Shown piece by piece: positions 26,025 to 35,336 of a stretch of DNA of 64,000 nt. The notes beneath the pieces were generated by a model. That model did not search any database. It had not been told where the DNA came from and saw nothing but the letters and a program-made list of their open reading frames with translations. This DNA is from an uncultured Eubacterium sp. (lineage in GTDB: Bacteria; Bacillota; Clostridia; Lachnospirales; Lachnospiraceae): positions 20,620 to 84,619 of the forward strand of contig CAJTZX010000006.1 in assembly GCA_910584345.1 (NCBI GenBank). The letters are read 5' to 3'. The position numbers and the translations under genes were made by a program. Every line of letters starts with the position of its first letter. Position 1 is the stretch's first letter.

Positions 26025-27593
26025 TTATAGCAATGGTGCAAAAAGCTTGAGCACTGTTTGTACGACCCACAAAAAGAAGTTAGGCTCTTTCCACTCTTCT
26101 TTTAAAATCTGGTGTGAACAGGCAAACGTCTGTTCCATATCTTCTTTTAACTGCATCACCGCTTCGCTTCGGTACATCCACACGCCGCATTCAAAGTGCA
26201 GATACAGGCTGCGGTAATCCAGATTAATACTTCCAACAGCAGCAATTTCATCATCGCAAAGAAAGCATTTTGCATGTATAAACCCAGGTGTATATTCATA
26301 AATCTTAATACCGCTTTCCAACAGCACTTTATAATTGGAACGTGTCATAAGAAAAATGATCTTCTTATCTGGAATGCCCGGTGTAACGAGCCTGACATCT
26401 ACACCACTTTTTGCTGCATTACAGAGCGCTGTCTGCATTTCCTGATCGATAATCAGATATGGAGTATAAATATACAAATAATGCTTTGCCTTATTTATCA
26501 TGTTCAGATATACGTTTTCTCCAACGTTTTCCCTGTCTAATGGCGTATCGCCGTAAGGCTGCACAAACCCATGCTCCTGTGTCTGATACTCCGTCAGTGA
26601 CGGACGAAATTTCAGGCAGTCGTCTTCTTCATGGCGAATATAATCCCACATTTCCAAAAACATCGCTGTAAAATTCCATACTGCCTCTCCCTGAATGCAG
26701 ATACCCGTATCTTTCCAATAGCCGAACCGCACCTTTTCATTAATATATTCGTCTGCAATGTTAATCCCACCTGTAAATCCCCATACGCCATCCACTACAA
26801 GTATTTTGCGATGGTCACGGTTATTCATTACAATGCTTAAGATTGGCCGGAAGCGGTTAAAGACTGCACAACGGATGCCAATCGTTTCCATATATCGTAC
26901 AAAATCTACCGGAAGTGTCGCCACACATCCGATATCATCATAAATCAATCGCACATCCACGCCCTGCTGTACTTTCTGCTCCAACGCTTTTAGCAGCCGG
27001 TCAAACATCACACCAGGACTGATAATAAAATATTCCAGAAAAATAAACTGCTTTGCCTGGCGAATTGCATCCAGCATATCTTCAAACATCTCTTCTCCAC
27101 ATGGATAATATTTTGTCTTCGTATGCTCATAAACTGGAAATTTTGCCTGACGCAATATATATTCGGACTGGCGAAGTATATTGGCATCTGTTTCTTTCAT
27201 ATGCTTTTGCACCTGCATATCCTGCTTTAAATGAACCTCAATTCCAAGATTTACCTTCTCCATTCCTTCCCTTGTACGTTTTGTCAGTTCCGGCCTTCCG
27301 AATACAAAATAAATAAGAATGCCAAGAAGAGGCACTGTCAGCAATACAACTGTCCATGCCAGCTTTGCCGCAGGATGAAACGGTCTGCTGATAACATAAA
27401 AAGCTGTCAATATTCCGACTGCCGTTACAATCACATTTGCGAATGTATGCTGCGCGCTAAACTGATACAGTACAAGAAACAGCCACAACAGCTGAAGGAT
27501 GATGCCAAGCGCAACTACAAACAGCCTGCTGAACAGTTTCTGAACTGCTTTTCGTATAATGCGAAGTGCCTTTAAGATCCAGTTCCAAACCAA
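26025..27593 (-). CDS. cls: Cardiolipin synthase (phospholipase D type)
   Basis: Makes cardiolipin from phosphatidylglycerol at the membrane. The 522-residue protein has two N-terminal helices (about 20-42 and 52-75). Two HKD motifs follow: HRKILVVDGVWGFTGGIN near residue 258 and HAKCFLCDDEIAAVGSINLD near 435. The length matches Bacillus-type cardiolipin synthases. It follows the subtilisin gene by 33 nt on the same strand. Confidence 0.94.
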   Translation of the reverse strand: MVWNWILKALRIIRKAVQKLFSRLFVVALGIILQLLWLFLVLYQFSAQHTFANVIVTAVGILTAFYVISRPFHPAAKLAWTVVLLTVPLLGILIYFVFGRPELTKRTREGMEKVNLGIEVHLKQDMQVQKHMKETDANILRQSEYILRQAKFPVYEHTKTKYYPCGEEMFEDMLDAIRQAKQFIFLEYFIISPGVMFDRLLKALEQKVQQGVDVRLIYDDIGCVATLPVDFVRYMETIGIRCAVFNRFRPILSIVMNNRDHRKILVVDGVWGFTGGINIADEYINEKVRFGYWKDTGICIQGEAVWNFTAMFLEMWDYIRHEEDDCLKFRPSLTEYQTQEHGFVQPYGDTPLDRENVGENVYLNMINKAKHYLYIYTPYLIIDQEMQTALCNAAKSGVDVRLVTPGIPDKKIIFLMTRSNYKVLLESGIKIYEYTPGFIHAKCFLCDDEIAAVGSINLDYRSLYLHFECGVWMYRSEAVMQLKEDMEQTFACSHQILKEEWKEPNFFLWVVQTVLKLFAPLL

Positions 27594-27626
27594 TTTTTTA
27601 CTCCTTTACCTTTCAAAAGCTTTCTG

Positions 27627-28511
27627 TTAACGCTCCAAAAGCTTTCTGACATCCAGCGTTCCCCAGCAGGATGTATTCTTATCTGACGCAAGCTTTTCAT
27701 AAAACCTGAGCTTTAATCCTGCCGGCGTCAGCTGTGGATATCTGTCATATACTAACGCGCATGCCCCGGAAACGACAGCCGTCGCCATAGAAGTCCCGCT
27801 CTTTACAGTATACCCATTATTCGAAAAATGACAGCTTCTAATTTCCGTACCGGGCGCTAAAATTTCCGGCTTACATACACAACATTCTGTAGGCCCCATG
27901 CCACTGTAGCCCGGATACAAACCTCTTCTGCGTACAAGCTGGTCTCTGTCGTCACTGCTTCCTACCGTCAGTACTGTACTGCTGGCGCCCGGTATTGTGA
28001 CACTGTTTGAAGACGGTCCGCCATTACCGGCAGCAGCTACCGTAAACACACCGCAATCCCACATCCGGTCTACCCATTCTAACATCTGGTCGCGTTCCCT
28101 GGACTTAGACTGCGGCAGCATACCGACAGAAATATTAGCAATACGAATGTGATAACGCTCACGATTTTCTATGATCCACTGCATTGCTCTCACTACATCT
28201 TTTGTATTTCCATTTCCCGTACGATCAAGTACTTTTAAAACAATCAAGGACGCCAACGGCGCTACTCCGCGGTAACGTCCTTTGCTCATACGTCCGTTAC
28301 CTGCTATAATGCCTGCGATGTGGGAACCATGACCGTTATCATCGTAAGGCTGATTTTTATGATTGCAAAAATCCTGAAACACACGTATTCGCTCTGCATA
28401 ATCCGGGTGCAGGGAAATTCCTGTATCCAGGATCGCAACCCCAACACCGCGTCCTGTGTAACCAAGCCGATGTATCCGGTCACAGTTAATTAAATTTCGA
28501 ACCCTGTCCAT
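27627..28511 (-). CDS. Leaderless subtilisin-like serine protease (S8)
   Basis: A 294-residue S8 peptidase with the full triad: Asp in AILDTGISLHPDY near residue 27, His in NGHGSHIAGIIAG near 60, and Ser in SGTSMATAVVSG near 236. The oxyanion Asn is in AAAGNGG. There is no signal peptide and no propeptide, so it probably acts inside the cell or is exported by an unusual route. I chose ATG 28511 (AGGA ten bases upstream); an ATG at 28529 would add six residues. It heads a pair with cls. Confidence 0.88.
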   Translation of the reverse strand: MDRVRNLINCDRIHRLGYTGRGVGVAILDTGISLHPDYAERIRVFQDFCNHKNQPYDDNGHGSHIAGIIAGNGRMSKGRYRGVAPLASLIVLKVLDRTGNGNTKDVVRAMQWIIENRERYHIRIANISVGMLPQSKSRERDQMLEWVDRMWDCGVFTVAAAGNGGPSSNSVTIPGASSTVLTVGSSDDRDQLVRRRGLYPGYSGMGPTECCVCKPEILAPGTEIRSCHFSNNGYTVKSGTSMATAVVSGACALVYDRYPQLTPAGLKLRFYEKLASDKNTSCWGTLDVRKLLER

Positions 28512-28598
28512 ATATACGCAATCCTGCATTTTTTATTATCATATGAACATTGGCATGAAAAGTGAATTTAAGAAAACGCATCGGCCTGCAATAGTCAT

Positions 28599-31154
28599 TT
28601 ACGCTAAATAGTGATCCAGCACGCGCATGCACTCCCCAATATCCAGCGGTTTTGCAAGATGGTCATCCATCCCTGCGTCCAGACACTTTTGCACATCCCC
28701 TTCGAAAGCATCGGCCGTCATTGCAATAATCGGGAGCTGATTGTCCGCACGTTCCAAGGCCCGGATTGCTTTTGTCGCCTCATAACCGTCCATGCCGGGC
28801 ATACGGATATCCATCAGCACTGCGTCATAATAACCAATCTCTGCCTTTTGAAACATCTCCAGACATTCTTTTCCATCCTGCGCATGTTCCAGCTGCATCC
28901 CGGTACTAGAAAGAATCTCATTGGCTATTTCCCAGTTAATCTCCATATCTTCTGCAAGCAATACTCTTTTGCCGTCAAACGAATAATCTTCCTTCTTTTC
29001 TTCTGCACATGCAGGATTTTCTTCATAGCCTTCAGTGTATTTTCGCAGGCATTCATACAACCTTGAGGCAAAGAGCGGTTTTGCAATAAATCCTGCAATG
29101 CCGATCTGTGACGCTTCGTCTTCCACTTCACTCCAGTCATCTGCTGACATTAAAAATATCGGCAATTCCTTACTGACCTGTTCATGAATCATACGTATTG
29201 TCTGAATCCCATCCTGTCCGGGCATTTTCCAGTCAACAAGCAAAAAATCATAGTCCTTGCCCTGCGCATGACGCTCTTTCACCATAGAAACAGCATGAAC
29301 ACCACTTTGCGTCCACTCACATCGGACGCCCAGCAAGCCCAAATTAAACTCTGCACTGGAACAGAGTTGTTCATCATCATCAACTACTAGTATGTCCCAC
29401 TCCGGCAATTTCATCTGCTCCACATCTGCGGAATCTGCCTTCTCTACATCTAATGTAATATGAAAGGAACTGCCCTTCCCAAGCTCGCTTTCTACATCAA
29501 TCGTTCCGCCCATCAGATCTACCAGACTTTTGGTAATTGACATCCCAAGTCCCGTTCCAACAATATGACGTACCTGATCCGTCTCTTCTCTGGAAAACGT
29601 ATCCCATATTTTTTCCAAAAACTCTGGCGACATACCCATTCCGGTATCTGCGATAGTGAAATGCGTACGTACATACCCATCTCCCAGTGTAGAAGCTTCC
29701 TGATTCAGGTATATGTAAATATTCCCTTCTTCCGGCGTATATTTTACCGCGTTTGACAAAATATTAATCAACGCCTGATTTAAACGTACATCATCACAGC
29801 AAATGCCTTCAGAAATGATCGTTTGAATAAAAATATCAAAATGCTGTTTTTTGGCTTTGATTTGCGGCTGTATAATATTTACCAGGTCGTCCATCGTATC
29901 TTTGAGCGAAACCGGAGCGATATTTAACGTCATTTTTTTACTTTCAATTTTAGACATATCCAAAACATCATTAATCAGTCCAAGCAGATGCTTACTGGAA
30001 AGACGAACTTTTTTCAGGCAGTCGCTAACCCTTGCAGGATCTGCGATATTACGCTGGGCAATTTCCGTCATACCGATAATGGCATTCATCGGCGTGCGGA
30101 TCTCGTGGCTCATACTGGATAGAAAATTACTTTTTGCGGCATTGGAATAATCCGCTTCATTACGTGCCTTCACAAGCTCCCGCATCTGCTGCCTTGACAG
30201 CCGGTAATACAGGATAAAAATAACGCCCATTGCTACTAAAATCGTCGCTGCAGAAGTTATCATTATAACTCCGCGCGTACTGTCCAGATTTTTAATAGAT
30301 TCTATCAGTATATTATCCGGCATCGCCGCTATCAGATACCAACTGCTGTTAGAGATCAACGGGGAACAATACATATATTTTTCCTCTCCGTCCATAGATA
30401 CCGGGACAGCATATACAGCTTGTGCCTGCATTGCTTCTGAGAGCTCCTGCACATACATTTCCGGCGTTTTACCGTTAAAAGTATCAAAACGTTCCAGCAT
30501 TCGTTCAAAATAGCTTTCCCGATATGCATCCCCGCTTCGAATAACAAAGTCTCCTTCCGCATCAATAATATGATAATACAGCAGTGAATCGTTACGATCT
30601 AAAAACAAGATATCTCTCAGATAATCCATCGGAATGCCGACAAACAATGCTTTACTCTTTCCGCCATTCTTCATCGGATAAGCAGCGTTCATTCCAATCA
30701 TCAGCATCTTCTGCCCATATTCATTCATTGCCTCGCCGACCGCAAATGCACCTGGCTGCATTTCTTTTGCAATCCCGCTCTTTTGCATAAATTCAATCGA
30801 ACTGCCATACAAATCTTCCAGTTCTTTGTTTTTCGCATATAGTCCAACATATGCAAAATTTCTTATTTTTGCATTCTCTACCAGACTATTGCGCATCTCT
30901 TCCCCATATACTGCGTTTTGGGGCGGATACAGCTGAATCATCGCTTCTATCTGCTGCATTCGCATATTTATGACTGCCGTAAATTTTTCCTGCACCTGCA
31001 GGCTCATCTCTGACATATAAATACTTGTCGTATTTCTAATCACACGTTCTGTTTTCGCTCCCATATAATGTGTCAGAAAGAAAAACACGCCAATGCATAA
31101 AAAGAAAATACTGACAACGCTCCGCATAAAAAATCTTTTTGTTTTCTTGTCCAT
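28599..31154 (-). CDS. Hybrid sensor histidine kinase with two receiver domains
   Basis: An 851-residue membrane kinase. One helix (about 8-28) leads into a large extracytoplasmic Cache-like sensor (about 30-290) and a second helix (about 292-316). The HisKA domain has the phospho-acceptor His in SHEIRTPMNAIIG. The ATPase domain shows NILSNAVKYT, DTGMGM and GTGLGMS. Receiver 1 (ILVVDDDE, LLVDWKMPGQDG) and receiver 2 (VLLAEDME, VLMDIRMPGMDGYEA) both keep their Asp and Lys. The frame is open further upstream, but a terminator hairpin lies there, so ATG 31154 is preferred. Confidence 0.9.
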   Translation of the reverse strand: MDKKTKRFFMRSVVSIFFLCIGVFFFLTHYMGAKTERVIRNTTSIYMSEMSLQVQEKFTAVINMRMQQIEAMIQLYPPQNAVYGEEMRNSLVENAKIRNFAYVGLYAKNKELEDLYGSSIEFMQKSGIAKEMQPGAFAVGEAMNEYGQKMLMIGMNAAYPMKNGGKSKALFVGIPMDYLRDILFLDRNDSLLYYHIIDAEGDFVIRSGDAYRESYFERMLERFDTFNGKTPEMYVQELSEAMQAQAVYAVPVSMDGEEKYMYCSPLISNSSWYLIAAMPDNILIESIKNLDSTRGVIMITSAATILVAMGVIFILYYRLSRQQMRELVKARNEADYSNAAKSNFLSSMSHEIRTPMNAIIGMTEIAQRNIADPARVSDCLKKVRLSSKHLLGLINDVLDMSKIESKKMTLNIAPVSLKDTMDDLVNIIQPQIKAKKQHFDIFIQTIISEGICCDDVRLNQALINILSNAVKYTPEEGNIYIYLNQEASTLGDGYVRTHFTIADTGMGMSPEFLEKIWDTFSREETDQVRHIVGTGLGMSITKSLVDLMGGTIDVESELGKGSSFHITLDVEKADSADVEQMKLPEWDILVVDDDEQLCSSAEFNLGLLGVRCEWTQSGVHAVSMVKERHAQGKDYDFLLVDWKMPGQDGIQTIRMIHEQVSKELPIFLMSADDWSEVEDEASQIGIAGFIAKPLFASRLYECLRKYTEGYEENPACAEEKKEDYSFDGKRVLLAEDMEINWEIANEILSSTGMQLEHAQDGKECLEMFQKAEIGYYDAVLMDIRMPGMDGYEATKAIRALERADNQLPIIAMTADAFEGDVQKCLDAGMDDHLAKPLDIGECMRVLDHYLA

Positions 31155-31174
31155 AATCTTCTCTGCACCCATGC

Positions 31175-31221
31175 AAAAACGTGTTTGAAACCCGCTATCT
31201 GCAATTTCCAAACACGTTTTT
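31175..31221 (-). terminator. Terminator between the Hpt gene and the hybrid kinase gene
   Basis: A perfect 13-bp stem pairs AAAAACGTGTTTG (31175-31187) with CAAACACGTTTTT (31209-31221), just after the Hpt stop. The T-run lies within the stem end. Confidence 0.65.
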
Positions 31222-31237
31222 GACCTTCTGCCAAATT

Positions 31238-31591
31238 TTATTCCGCATACTTCTCTATACAGGCAACGATCTCTTCCTGTACAGGGATAACTTTTTTCAG
31301 TATTTCTTTTGCTTCCTCCGGCTTGTCAGCCCGCAGCAAATCCATAATTTGTGAATATGCTTCAAATACAGGAGTAATAGACAGATTGCCCGACGTCCCT
31401 TTAATCGCATGAGCCTTTTCTTTCACATCCTCATAATTGGTTATATCAAAATCCGGCGAAACCTGCTGGCCTTTCATCGCTTTTACAAAAGTATTTAAAA
31501 GTCTCTTGTAAAGCGCTTCATTTCCGCCGATTCGTTTCAAGCCTCCGTCTACATCTACGCCGAGTTCTTTTAAATCTTCAAATAATCCCAT
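31238..31591 (-). CDS. Stand-alone Hpt (histidine phosphotransfer) protein
   Basis: A 117-residue single-domain Hpt protein. KAHAIKGTSGNL (about 58-69) contains the phospho-accepting His. Such proteins shuttle phosphate between the receiver domain of a hybrid kinase and a final response regulator. It sits between the hybrid kinase and the chemoreceptors, which fits a relay between the two systems. ATG 31591 has AGGTG seven bases upstream. Confidence 0.88.
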   Translation of the reverse strand: MGLFEDLKELGVDVDGGLKRIGGNEALYKRLLNTFVKAMKGQQVSPDFDITNYEDVKEKAHAIKGTSGNLSITPVFEAYSQIMDLLRADKPEEAKEILKKVIPVQEEIVACIEKYAE

Positions 31592-31657
31592 AAAAATCAC
31601 CTCTCATACTAAGTTTGCATTATTTTATCATAACAGGCACCATTTATCAACAATATA

Positions 31658-33379
31658 TTACATCTTATCAAAATCAGAGTCAAAGCTTATATTGTTCTGT
31701 ACAAACTCTTCCCGCAGCGAGAATTTTGACACAAGATTTTTTAAAACCTCGGCCTGACTGGAAAGCTCTTCGCTGGCTGCCGCACTTTGCACAGCCGTTG
31801 CAGAGTTTGTCTGCACTACGCTGGAAATTTGATCTACACCTACGGAAACCTGCTCTACGGCGCCTGCCTGGCCTTCTGCTGCAGTTGCGATCTTCCCTAC
31901 CGTTACAGTTGCTTCACGCACTTCATCTACAACCTGTATCAGTGATTTCGCTGTTGCATTGGTAATCTGTGTTCCCTGCGATACTGCTCCGATCACACTT
32001 TCGATCAGATCAGAAGTGTCTTTGGATGCTTCCGCACTCTTACTGGCAAGGTTGCGTACCTCATCAGCCACAACCGCAAAACCTTTGCCTGCCGTACCTG
32101 CGCGGGACGCTTCTACGGCTGCGTTCAGCGCCAGAATATTTGTCTGGAATGCAATATCCTCGATCGTTTTGATAATCTTTCCAATTTCGTTGGAAGTACG
32201 TGTAATTTCCTCCATCGCCTTTGTCATATCTTTCATCTGACGATTGCATTCCTCTACGCGATCGCCTGCAGAATTTGACTGGCTTCTTGCAGTTGCCGCA
32301 TTTTCTGCTGTTTCTTTTACCTGCTGGGAAATGCCTGCAATTGTAGCGGCCAGCTCCTCTACAGAAGCAGCCTGTTCAGTAGCTCCCTGTGAAAGCGCCT
32401 GTGCGCCGTAAGATACCTGATTTGCACCGGACGATACCTGATCTGCACTGGAGTTAATCTGTGCCAATGTAGAACTTAAGTCCCGATTCTGCTTGCGAAT
32501 AGAGGACAACAGTCCTTGGAAATCCCCGACATAACGTTCTTCCGCCTTGGTACGTACATCAAAATTACCATTTGCCATTTCACTCAACAGTCTGGAAGCA
32601 TCTGCAATAATATCTCCAAGAATGGACGCCATATCTCGGAACGCATTCGCCAGACCTCCCAGTTCATCTTTCGAACGGTATGCAATCTGAAAATCGAAAT
32701 TGCCTGCTACAATCTTACCTGCTGATGCTACGAGTTCATGGATCGGTTTTGTAATCATTCTTGTCAGATACAGACAAAGTACAATCGTAATCAGCAATGC
32801 AGCCGCAGCAAGAGCCAACAATGAATAAGTAATGGATTTCTGTGTAGCCAGCGAATCGTTAAAGTTCTTATCTACGCCTGCCTCCACTTCATCACTGATC
32901 TGTGTCAGCGCACTTACCGCCCCTACTACTAACGGCTGATACTCTTCAATCAAAATCTGCTGTGCCTGTCCTTTATCTGTCTGAGACAGGGAAACTACAT
33001 TTTCCTGCATATCTACCGCTTTTCGGATATCTTCGGCAAAAGTGGTGAATGCATCCGAATTGCTGTCTAAATTACCGCTTATCCATGTTGCATTTTCTTC
33101 TAACAATTCCATTTCCTTTTGCATATCGCTCTGGTAAGATTCACATCTTGCAGCATCATCATCAATCGTCAGAAATGTAAGATCCTTGACAATAATCTGC
33201 AGCCCGCGGCGCATGCTCATCACTCTCTGCGTAATTTGATATTCCTCGTGATAAAACTCTGAGTATTTATCCGAACTCTGCCGCAGCCCTGATGTCGCTA
33301 CATATACCGTACCGCAAAACAGTGCGATAATAATCATAAATGTCAGCAGCAATTTTGTTCCTATTTTCAGATTTTTCAT
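31658..33379 (-). CDS. Methyl-accepting chemotaxis protein with four-helix sensor
   Basis: A 573-residue chemoreceptor. Membrane helices are at about 9-31 and 184-206, and the sensor between them looks like an all-helical 4HB_MCP bundle. A HAMP domain follows (about 207-260). The signalling coiled coil carries the conserved tip IAFQTNILALNAAVEASRAG and EVRNLASKSAEASKDT. ATG 33379 follows GGAGGGG by seven bases. The gene lies directly after the second receptor; their ends overlap only through unused upstream codons. Confidence 0.92.
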   Translation of the reverse strand: MKNLKIGTKLLLTFMIIIALFCGTVYVATSGLRQSSDKYSEFYHEEYQITQRVMSMRRGLQIIVKDLTFLTIDDDAARCESYQSDMQKEMELLEENATWISGNLDSNSDAFTTFAEDIRKAVDMQENVVSLSQTDKGQAQQILIEEYQPLVVGAVSALTQISDEVEAGVDKNFNDSLATQKSITYSLLALAAAALLITIVLCLYLTRMITKPIHELVASAGKIVAGNFDFQIAYRSKDELGGLANAFRDMASILGDIIADASRLLSEMANGNFDVRTKAEERYVGDFQGLLSSIRKQNRDLSSTLAQINSSADQVSSGANQVSYGAQALSQGATEQAASVEELAATIAGISQQVKETAENAATARSQSNSAGDRVEECNRQMKDMTKAMEEITRTSNEIGKIIKTIEDIAFQTNILALNAAVEASRAGTAGKGFAVVADEVRNLASKSAEASKDTSDLIESVIGAVSQGTQITNATAKSLIQVVDEVREATVTVGKIATAAEGQAGAVEQVSVGVDQISSVVQTNSATAVQSAAASEELSSQAEVLKNLVSKFSLREEFVQNNISFDSDFDKM

Positions 33380-33392
33380 ATATATACCCCTC

Positions 33393-34751
33393 CTAGTATT
33401 TCCCAAAATCGTCTTCCAGAGAAATTACCGGTTCATTTCTATCATCACTGCTGTCTGATTCGACGCTTCGATAATCATATCCCTGACTCGTACTTTGTCT
33501 GCCTGCTCCCAAATTATAAATAGAAAGCATATCCCTCATCTTGGATGCCTGGTTAGAAAGCTCTTCACTTGCTGCCGCACACTGCTGACTCGTTGCTGAG
33601 TTCGTCTGCACAACCTGTGAAACCTGTGTAATTGCCTGTTCGATCTGAGCTACCGCCGTTGCCTGATAGTTGGAAGACTCGGCAATTCCATTAATAATAC
33701 CTTCACTTTTCTGCACTACATTAGTTATCGTTTCCAAAGCGCTTGCTGTTTCTTCTGCGATCTGCGAACCTGTGCTGACTTTCGTAATAGAATCTTCAAT
33801 CAGCTCGGCTGTTTCTGCCGCCGCAGCCGCGCTCTTTGCGGCAAGACTTCTGACTTCTTCCGCCACCACCGCAAATCCTTTGCCTGCTTCGCCCGCCCTT
33901 GCAGCTTCAACTGCGGCATTTAAAGCCAGAATATTTGTCTGGAATGCTATATCGTCAATTGTCTTAATAATCTTGGAAATGCTTTCAGATGACTGGTTAA
34001 TCTCCTGCATAGCGTCTGTCATATCTTTCATCCGCATATTTCCATGTTTGACATCTTCAATTGCCTGTTCAATCAAGCTTGCCGCAGAATTTGCCTGCTC
34101 CGCATTTTCTTTTGTCTTTTCGGCAATCTCGTCGATCGAAGCCGTAATCTCCTGAATCGCGCTTGCCTGCTGCGTGGAACCCTGCGCTAACGCCTGACTA
34201 GCGCTCGCCACCTGCGAAGAGCTGATTGTAACCTGTGTGCCGGAATCACTGATATTTGACAATGCATGATAATTATCTTCCACAAGCTTTTTTAAAGAAT
34301 TGCCAAGCAGGTCGTCCGAAGACGCAGGAGTAACTGTAATCGTCAGATTTCCGTTTGCAACTTCCTCTGCGATATGCGCCTGGTTTTTAATATTCCGGAT
34401 TACTTTTTCATATTCATCTACTAACTGTCCCAGTTCGTCATTGCTGAATTTTTTCATCTGGATATCTACACGTCCCATAGCAATCTGCTTTGCCGCATTC
34501 GACAATTCTTCTACGGACATGCGGATCTGACGTATTAATACCGCAGCTACCCATAAAATAATAATAATAGATACAATCCCAACCGAATATGTAAATATAG
34601 ACGCGTTTCTATTGTAATCTTTTAACGCCTGGCCGGAATAATTTGCCGCCATTCTGGTTGTCATCTCGCTGAATACAATGTTTAAAATTGTCATAATAAT
34701 GCTGATAAAGAAGCCCAGCATTAATTTTGCCCTTATCGTCCAGTTTTTCAT
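33393..34751 (-). CDS. Methyl-accepting chemotaxis protein without a large sensor domain
   Basis: A 452-residue receptor. Two membrane helices (about 6-26 and 46-66) are separated by only about 20 residues, so there is no room for an extracytoplasmic ligand domain. A HAMP region (about 68-120) and a full signalling domain with IAFQTNILALNAAVEAARAG follow. It may sense membrane state, take signals in the cytoplasm, or pair with other receptors. ATG 34751 follows AGAGG; an ATG at 34769 overlaps the cheW stop and is a possible coupled start. Confidence 0.9.
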   Translation of the reverse strand: MKNWTIRAKLMLGFFISIIMTILNIVFSEMTTRMAANYSGQALKDYNRNASIFTYSVGIVSIIIILWVAAVLIRQIRMSVEELSNAAKQIAMGRVDIQMKKFSNDELGQLVDEYEKVIRNIKNQAHIAEEVANGNLTITVTPASSDDLLGNSLKKLVEDNYHALSNISDSGTQVTISSSQVASASQALAQGSTQQASAIQEITASIDEIAEKTKENAEQANSAASLIEQAIEDVKHGNMRMKDMTDAMQEINQSSESISKIIKTIDDIAFQTNILALNAAVEAARAGEAGKGFAVVAEEVRSLAAKSAAAAAETAELIEDSITKVSTGSQIAEETASALETITNVVQKSEGIINGIAESSNYQATAVAQIEQAITQVSQVVQTNSATSQQCAAASEELSNQASKMRDMLSIYNLGAGRQSTSQGYDYRSVESDSSDDRNEPVISLEDDFGKY

Positions 34752-34765
34752 TGTCCCACTACCTC

Positions 34766-35308
34766 TCATTCTTCTTCACTTAACTGATTCAACTGCTCTA
34801 CAGACGAAAGATCCACATCACGCAGAAGCTTATCCGGATCCAATAACAATTTTACCGTATCACCAATCTTGCCGATACCGTAGATATATTTACGGTTTCC
34901 CTGATCCGCACGTGAAATGGTTGGAGGCGGCAAAATATCACTGTCTTTAATTTCTACCACATCCGCAATTTTTTCCACAATCAGACCAACCATCATTTCA
35001 TTATACTGAATAACAATGATGCATGTACGGTCATTATATTCAAAAGCTTCCTGCCCAAACCGCAGACGCACATCAATGACCGGGATGATTTTGCCGCGCA
35101 GGTTAATCAGCCCCTTAATATAGTCTTCGGTTTCCGGAACTGCCGTGATTGCCTGAATCTGAATAATCTCATTCACATATTGGATCTTGAGTCCAAAATA
35201 TTCGTTGCCGGATTTAAAGGTCATATATTTGCTTTTATGCTCTTCGACTTCGCTGTACCCAAGATCCAGAAGATCTGCCGAATCATTCAAATTGCTTATT
35301 TCACTCAT
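34766..35308 (-). CDS. cheW: Chemotaxis coupling protein CheW
   Basis: CheW links receptors to the kinase CheA. The 180-residue protein has a CheW domain (about 25-165) including YVNEIIQIQAITAVPETE and INLRGKIIPVIDVR. A variable N-terminal segment and an acidic tail (SEEE) flank the domain. It lies between the receptors and cheA, 28 nt after cheA. Confidence 0.94.
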   Translation of the reverse strand: MSEISNLNDSADLLDLGYSEVEEHKSKYMTFKSGNEYFGLKIQYVNEIIQIQAITAVPETEDYIKGLINLRGKIIPVIDVRLRFGQEAFEYNDRTCIIVIQYNEMMVGLIVEKIADVVEIKDSDILPPPTISRADQGNRKYIYGIGKIGDTVKLLLDPDKLLRDVDLSSVEQLNQLSEEE

Positions 35309-35336
35309 ATAGTCCTACATTCCTTTCTTTCTATAT

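Noticed and set aside
33670..34155. 161-codon plus-strand frame
   Set aside because: Antisense to the chemoreceptor signalling domain; Ser/Ala-rich mirror of the coiled coil.
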